DNA from: Dryomyza anilis
Lineage: Eukaryota; Arthropoda; Insecta; Diptera; Dryomyzidae
Assembly: GCA_951804985.1 (NCBI GenBank)
Contig: OX638133.1
Location: 8,948,501-9,012,500 of the forward strand
Length of the DNA: 64,000 nucleotides
Direction: 5' to 3'
The notes below the pieces were generated by a model that had not been told where the DNA came from, made no database searches, and saw only the letters and a program-made list of their open reading frames with translations. Numbering within the stretch: position 1 is the stretch's first letter; the number at the start of each line of letters is the position of its first letter. Made by a program: the position numbers and the translations under genes. Below, piece by piece: positions 58,130-64,000 of this stretch.

Positions 58130-59500
58130 CAAATGTTTTTCAGTTGGATTTTTGCATTAATTTAACAATAACTTAAAGCCGAAGCAAACAGTCTGCAGAC
58201 TGCTGCGTTCTTTCACAAGAAAACACGTACCATGTATATTTCTCAGAAAAGAATAGAACCAAACAAAAGACTGCAGCGACAAACCTGACACAAAAACTCA
58301 ACAGCAAAACAAAGACATTGACTTAGTTTGTTGTTGTGGGAATTTGTTGCTAAGATTGTTGTTGTTTTTATTGTTGTAATTTTGTATTGTTGTTGTTGTT
58401 GCTGCACTAGTTTCTGCACGTTTCAAAACAATCTGGCAGCACCAGACACAATTTGTCATTTGTCAAAACACATTGTGCAGCGCTTCATTAGTCTGTCGAA
58501 CCCTCCCACTTTTCTGACAGTTTTTTCACGGCAGCCAGCTGCTGCATTGGAATTTTAAAACAAAATACAGAAAAAGATCTAATCATAAAAATATGTCATG
58601 TGTATAGAGAAAAAATAAATATAAATCAACTAAAATAAGAAAACAAAAACTTGCGTTGAAAAGTGAAACTTTGCGCGGTGGCTGCACTGCGTAGCACTAT
58701 TTTTTTCATTTTTTTCTTTTTAATTTTAAGTTTTTTATGCATTGAGTAGCAAAAGAAAAGAAGCGTTTATTGTTGATATACATATTTAGTATACTAAATT
58801 TTAAAATGTATCATTATTAAATTAGGTTATATGGTTAATATTTACAAAAATGAAAAATGAACAATAAATACAGAATGCAGTAAAAAAGTAAATGATAATG
58901 TACTATTTTTTTTTAACATATTTATGATATTTAAATAAATTAAAATAAATTAAATTAAATGTAGTAAAAATAAATGTATATGTAGTAGTTATTGTAACGA
59001 TTACATAAATACAAAATGTAGTAATTATTAAAATTTGTTTTTTTTACAGAAATACATTGAATTTATCCAGTTTTATTTCATACAAAAACTACAACATTCA
59101 TGTAGCAAAAACAAATACATTTGCTTTTGGGCGTAATACAAATATATCTGTATTTATTTTAAATATCTTTCTTTTTTATAACGTATTTCTTTCGATGTAT
59201 TTTCATTTCTGACATTAGGTACATTTACGTACTTTCTGCTTGCAATCACCACTTCACAGTGCAAGTGTAGTAAAGCACGACGACGGACGACATGTGTTGC
59301 TCATATTCCGCGCCATGGCATTCAGTAGATGCCACGAATTGCTGCAGCAACTAAACTAAATCATCGCGATTAAAATCAGCTGCATTTGTGTAGATGTTGC
59401 TGATGCAGTCAGTCAGTTATTGTTTTGTTGCTGCACTTGATTTTGAGTTAAAGCCAAAGAAATGTAAAGATTTCACCGCCACCATGTAGTTGTACAGAAT
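58130..59500. promoter_or_regulatory. Non-repetitive, GC-richer stretch; possible distal promoter or enhancer
   Basis: 58160-58720 and 59210-59480 contain unique sequence with CAGCTG, GCAGTCAGTCAG and GTTGTTGTTGTTGCTGC motifs, unlike the repeats around them. It lies upstream of the minus-strand membrane-protein gene. The open frame at 58328-58558 has no recognisable domain. 58800-59200 between them is AT-rich. Confidence 0.25.
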
Positions 59501-60465
59501 CTTAAGTGAATTTGCTGCTACTTCTTATGTTTTTTTTTAATTAAAAATTCGTATTCTTGACGTTGCAGTTTTTAATTTAATTTTTCTACTTTTTGTTATA
59601 AAATTTAGAAAGTTGAAAAATTATAAAAAAGAAAAGTAGAACTAATTAAAATTTTTAATTTTTTTTTATTTGTGAAAATATGTTATGTTTTTTAGAAATT
59701 ATCAGAATACCATCATATAGAAAATAATAATATTTAAATTATTTTTTAATTAGCTTGGAATTAACCTCTAAAAAATTTGATTTTTTAGAATATTCATTTA
59801 TATTTTTTAGAATTTATTTGAAATAGTTTATAGCATATCCTAAACATAGTCCAAACTAACGATCCATATAATTTACTCTGTTCTGAGATAAGGCCTTTAA
59901 AACATTTTTAATCGTTTTGAAACCGAAAATTTCTAAAATTTACAATTTGAAACAATTTTCTCAATGTTTAACAGATTTAATTGACATTTTTTTCGGAATG
60001 TAAGATGTGCTATATATAAGCGGGATTAGACAAAAGCCGTGACATGTCTCATATAATCTAAGTTTTGAAAACTACAGAACTTTGCATTTTTAACAGTTAT
60101 GAACAAAAAACTTAATTACAAAAAAATAAAAATAAAACAAAATAATAAACTTAATTTAAGATAAGAAAATAAAACAAAAAAAAAAAGAAAATGGAACAAA
60201 ACAATTAAAAAGGGAAAACAAAATCAAGCACAAACAAGAAAAACAAAAGCAACCTGCATAGAAATATGAAAACACAAAATCCAAAACAAAAGCAAATAAA
60301 ATAAGAAAAACAAAACAAAATGGAGTTCAAAAGAAAAATAAACGAAAAATGCTTTTTTCAAAAGCAAAAATACGAAAGCAAAAAAAAAAAAATAAAAAAA
60401 AAAACAAACAAACAAACCAAAAATATGAAAACTGTAGACCGGGTATAAAATACCAGTTTTTTTAT
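59501..60465. other. AT-rich stretch with A-rich simple sequence
   Basis: 60090-60420 is dominated by AAAACAAAA / AAAATAAAA units. The minus-strand open frame 60224-60472 is its Phe/Leu-rich complement and not a gene. Confidence 0.6.
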
Positions 60466-61143
60466 ACCCCACACTAAGAGTGAAAGGGTATATTCAGTTT
60501 GGTACGCCGTTTGTAACACCCAGAAGGAAGCATCTCCGGTATGGAAAAGTATATATATTCTTGATCAGCATGACCTCCTGAGTCGATTTAGCGATGTCCG
60601 TCTGTCCGTCTGTCATCCCTACTACTTTTAAAATTGAAGAGCTAGATAAATGAAACTTATAAATTAGATTACTTATATGTATGTGCGAAAAATTGGCGAG
60701 AACGGTCCATTGTGACCTATGATCCGACCACTTATGTTCAAATACCTCATATAAAATGTACATATAAAGATCAATTTTTATGTATACGTGCTTAGGTAAA
60801 CTTTTTTGGTCAAATATATATTGATATCATGCTCAAATACATGATAATAATGTTTTCCGGCGAAAAGACTTGTGGTTCACCAAAAAAAAAATCGAAATTC
60901 GGTACACCTACCCATTTGTAAATATGGGTATCAAATGAATGGAAATTCTTCAGCGATTGAATGTTTGTAGTTATTTTCAGGATTCGTATACCCTGGTGAC
61001 CTATATATCACTTTGAATGGTAACCACACATATGTGAAGGGTATTTATAGTCGGCTTAGACCGACTATAATTTTGATAATCCTAACTATCATAATTACAC
61101 CTACTTTAAAATTTCCCATGTGATCTAACCTTCCCAACTGGTT
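60466..61143 (+). mobile_element. TATACCCTACAC element, subfamily 2, copy 2
   Basis: It starts TTTTTATACCCCACACTAAG and ends CTTCCCAACTGG. It shares GGAAAAGTATATATATTC and CTCATATAAAAT with 17436-17976 but is longer near its 3' end (GGGTATTTATAGTCGGCTTAG). Confidence 0.75.
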
Positions 61144-61329
61144 TTTATTAAATTGATGAGGCACTAAATAAAGGAAAGAAATCATTTAAATGTGCTTGCT
61201 CAGAAATGGTCAGTATTGTCAACTATTTTTTGATCAGCAAAATGTTATAAGCATTGCCTATACAAAGAAAAAATATCGTTCCATATAAACACTTTCTCAA
61301 ACAAACACTAAAGTATTTGCAAGCTCATT

Positions 61330-61560
61330 TGTAGGAAATAATCGAAGCGTTTCTAAGTGTTCTACAAATAATTGTAGTGTTTCCTACAAATACGAAAAGT
61401 GTTTTCCACAAATACCTAAAGTGTTTCCCACAAATATGAAAAGTGTTTCCCACAAATATGAAAAGTGGTTCCCACAAATATTTCAAAACTTTGTAGTGTT
61501 TGCCACAAATACTTGAAGTGTTTCCCGCAAATATTTGTAGTGTTCGCCAAATTCAGTCAA
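61330..61560. repeat. ~21-bp GTGTTTCCCACAAATA minisatellite
   Basis: About nine imperfect copies of AAGTGTTTCCCACAAATATGA in direct order. The open frame near 61465-61653 starts within it and is not a gene. Confidence 0.8.
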
Positions 61561-62689
61561 AGCAAAAGTTTTTTTTTAGAGTGTAAATGTTTTGAGCTTA
61601 TTTTAAGTATACAATATGTTTCATTTAATTCAATATTTAAAATAATTTGGTGATGTATTGGAAGCATTGAAAAACATTTAAATGATTACAGTTCACAAAC
61701 ATTCAGTAATACAGATGTTCAGTATTCAGTAGCATTTATATCTTTTGTGCGTAAATCTTTTTGTTATGTGCTGTTTTAAAAAGTGTTTCAGCTATACATT
61801 TATATACTATATACATTATATACTATTATATACATTATATACTATAAATTTTTTGCAAAAATTTCATAATAAATGATGTTAAATATTTTTCGGTCACCGA
61901 TTTTAGTATAGTACTTACTGAAAGTTTTTACAACATTTTATATATAAAAAATGTTATTTATTTTTTTAATTTTCGCCAACTATCTTTCTTCTCGTTAAAT
62001 TTACAAGATATGCAAGAAATGTGACATATATATTTCAACACTTGTTCTTCGTCATCTGCATATCAATATCAACAACAAAAAAAAGTTTACCAAAGCCTTT
62101 GAAAAAAACAAAACATCAATAGCCATAAAGCGTATAAAAGGTGTCAACGTAACCTATGTCTTAACCATGGCATCATCTGTAAAAAAAAACTAAAGAATTT
62201 TGAACATATGACATGTGCTGTTAAAAGAAGAAAGTCTTTAGTTTTATATATTTTTTAAAGGTTTTTGTTGAATTTCTATTTCCACAATTTCTTTGGTTTT
62301 TATTTTCTACATTTTACTACTTCTAACTTCAGACACTTGAAGAAATTTCAAGCTAATTGATTTCTTTGACGCGCCACGAGCACCTGTTTATTGAATAGAT
62401 CAACAAACAAAAAAACACACAGAAAAGCAGCATTCGTGATAAATCGGTGGCAATTATTATAGAAATAATGAAAATAATAAGAGACGAAAAAATACAGCTA
62501 GAAGCTTTTTGCTTTAACAAGTTGGCTGAGATTGGCTCAAGAGTAATTTGTAGTACTTGTTTTTACTGAGGGTCGATGGATGGTAGTGAATCAGGGCAAA
62601 TTTAGAACTGTTTTTTTTAGAATTTTATGAATTTTAAAAATAGTAATTGTTGTATTTAATAATTATTATTAATTGTTGTACTTAATTTT
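61561..62689. other. AT-rich intergenic stretch
   Basis: No gene is supported. A TATAAAAGG at about 62133 is followed by an ATG with only eight codons. 61795-61850 is a short TATACTATATACAT repeat. Confidence 0.4.
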
Positions 62690-62995
62690 TATTATTATAT
62701 TTAATTTTTTTGTATTTTCATGTTTTATTATTTTATATATATATTTTATTTTAATTTTTTATATTATATTTGTAAACGAAAATCATTTGACCCAAATATG
62801 ACTTTCGTTGCAAACATTTTTTTTTCATTTCAATTATTATTATATTTAATTTTTGTGTATTTTATTTTTATGTTTTATTATTTTATATTTTATTTAAATT
62901 TTTTTATTTTAATTTTTTATATTATATCTTCAAACGAAAATCATTTGACCCAAATATGGCTTTACTTTCGTTGCAAACATTTTTTTCATTTCAAT
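62690..62995. repeat. Two direct ~150-bp units
   Basis: AACGAAAATCATTTGACCC followed by AAATATG and CTTTCGTTGCAAACATTTTT occurs at about 62776 and 62934, each preceded by the same T-rich stretch. The second unit has extra T-rich sequence. Confidence 0.8.
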
Positions 62996-63470
62996 CAATA
63001 TTGTTTGTAGGTGTTAATTAAAAATAAAATTTTAGAAATATATGTGAAAAATTGTAGTTTAAGCTAGTGTATAAATAACATTAGAAGAAAGCGTAGAATT
63101 TCAAAACAAACAAAATTTCACTTTCGATGCGCTCGTTTTGATTTATTAGAGATTTTTATTGGGTTACAAAATGAGATAATAAATAATGCTACTTCATGCT
63201 TAATAGAAATTGTTTGTGGGACACAAAAATGTCTTTCATTTAAAATAATTAAAACAAAAATCAAAAAATTATTGAAAACAATTTTTTTATATTTTATTAT
63301 TTTTGAGTTTTTAAAACATGATTAATATAAAATTAAATATATAAAAAAATAACACTAAATATTAAAATGTTCACTACTAAAAAATAAAAGTTTACTACTA
63401 AAAATTAAAGATTATCTATAACTAAAAAAAAATTAACACTAAAATTTAAAGGAGTGTTATTGTATCGTAA

Positions 63471-63694
63471 AGGGTTTTTCAATAAGAGCGCTACAAACGA
63501 ATTTTTCAAGAGCGCTACAAAAGTTTTCTTCAGTAAGGTTTGCCATTTCATGATGGAAAGATACACGAGCCAACAACGAGTCGAGTCTTTTCAACGAGTC
63601 TTTCCATCATGAAATGGCAAACCTTACTGAAGAGAAATGTCAAAAGAACGGCAAGAAATATGGCGTCGTTTGCTGTCCCTGTCGCTCTACTTTT
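63471..63694. mobile_element. Foldback MITE (GGGTTTTTCAATAAGAGCGC ends), copy 3
   Basis: The left arm is AGGGTTTTTCAATAAGAGCG...TTTGCCATTTCATGATGGAAA. The right arm TTTCCATCATGAAATGGC...GTCGCTCTACTTTT stops before the terminal GGGTTTTTC complement, so its right end is truncated. The spacer contains CGAGTCGAGTCTTTTCAACGAGTC, a short internal duplication. Confidence 0.8.
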
Positions 63695-64000
63695 TAAATA
63701 CACTACATGGTACGAATACCATACTAAAATACGATGAAGTGTGAATACACTAAATTTAAATTCTAAAAACACCAAGTTCTCTACAACAACAAAAAAAGGC
63801 TGAAAATAAGATCTATCTAACCAAAAACTTAAATGTTTCTACTAAATATTATGCTCCAAAATATATAAATGTTATATATATACATTTAAATGTTCCCTAT
63901 AAAAATGTTATATGTTCACTACAAAAAATATATTAGGTACACGGAGGGAAATAAAATTCTAAAACTCGAGAAGAATTCGGTTAGAAAGAAAAATAGTAGA
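63695..64000. other. AT-rich end of window
   Basis: No gene or further repeat recognised. Confidence 0.4.

Noticed and set aside
61330..61560. Possible CRISPR-like array of ~21-bp repeats
   Set aside because: The repeats are contiguous with no unique spacers, and the context is eukaryotic.
62131..62190. TATAAAAGG box followed by an ATG, as for another small peptide gene
   Set aside because: The frame stops after eight codons, with no donor site giving an extended product.

Overview
The window looks like nuclear DNA from a higher dipteran fly. I favour a tephritid fruit fly, but that is inference from fly-like gene structures, the high A+T content and the repeat families; no species-diagnostic sequence was identified. 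The genes have short introns with GT..AG boundaries. Between the genes lies AT-rich DNA crowded with inverted-repeat (foldback/MITE) elements, a tRNA-derived SINE family and degenerate tandem arrays.

Layout: (1) 47-1420, a 1.4-kb foldback element; then 1671-1982 (+), a terminal exon-like fragment with a kelch signature. (2) 3276-7115 (-), a four-exon MDR-superfamily dehydrogenase/quinone-oxidoreductase-like gene, possibly the orthologue of Drosophila Drat; its introns carry distinct tandem arrays and its 5' non-coding part may extend to about 11.7 kb. (3) 7.2-33.4 kb, a gene-poor region of MITEs, SINEs, minisatellites and nested insertions. (4) 33589-40135 (+), an intact eight-exon cytoplasmic methionyl-tRNA synthetase of 1024 aa, with a GST-like N-terminus, HLGN and KFSKS motifs, Cys-pair zinc knuckles and three C-terminal WHEP repeats. 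(5) Inside its 2.4-kb fifth intron, on the opposite strand (36302-36662), a three-exon gene for a 78-aa secreted peptide with its own TATA box; its exons are too short to stand out in an ORF scan. (6) 40.1-47.1 kb, repeats and AT-rich simple sequence. (7) 47171-53539 (-), a large type-I membrane protein of about 1440 aa: Pro/Thr-rich mucin-like ectodomain, EGF-like module, SEA domain, two further EGF modules, one transmembrane helix and a 246-aa cytoplasmic tail. I propose a short signal-peptide exon at 53473-53539. (8) 53.6-64 kb, a large inverted pair of about 0.78-kb elements, a near-perfect 49-bp hairpin, a SINE with clear target-site duplication, minisatellites and MITEs.

The genes do not form an evident pathway. 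The most interesting object is the nested secreted-peptide gene. Reading frames stay open across every proposed splice junction in the four main gene models, which is the strongest evidence for them. All homology statements come from recognising motifs by eye; no search was run.
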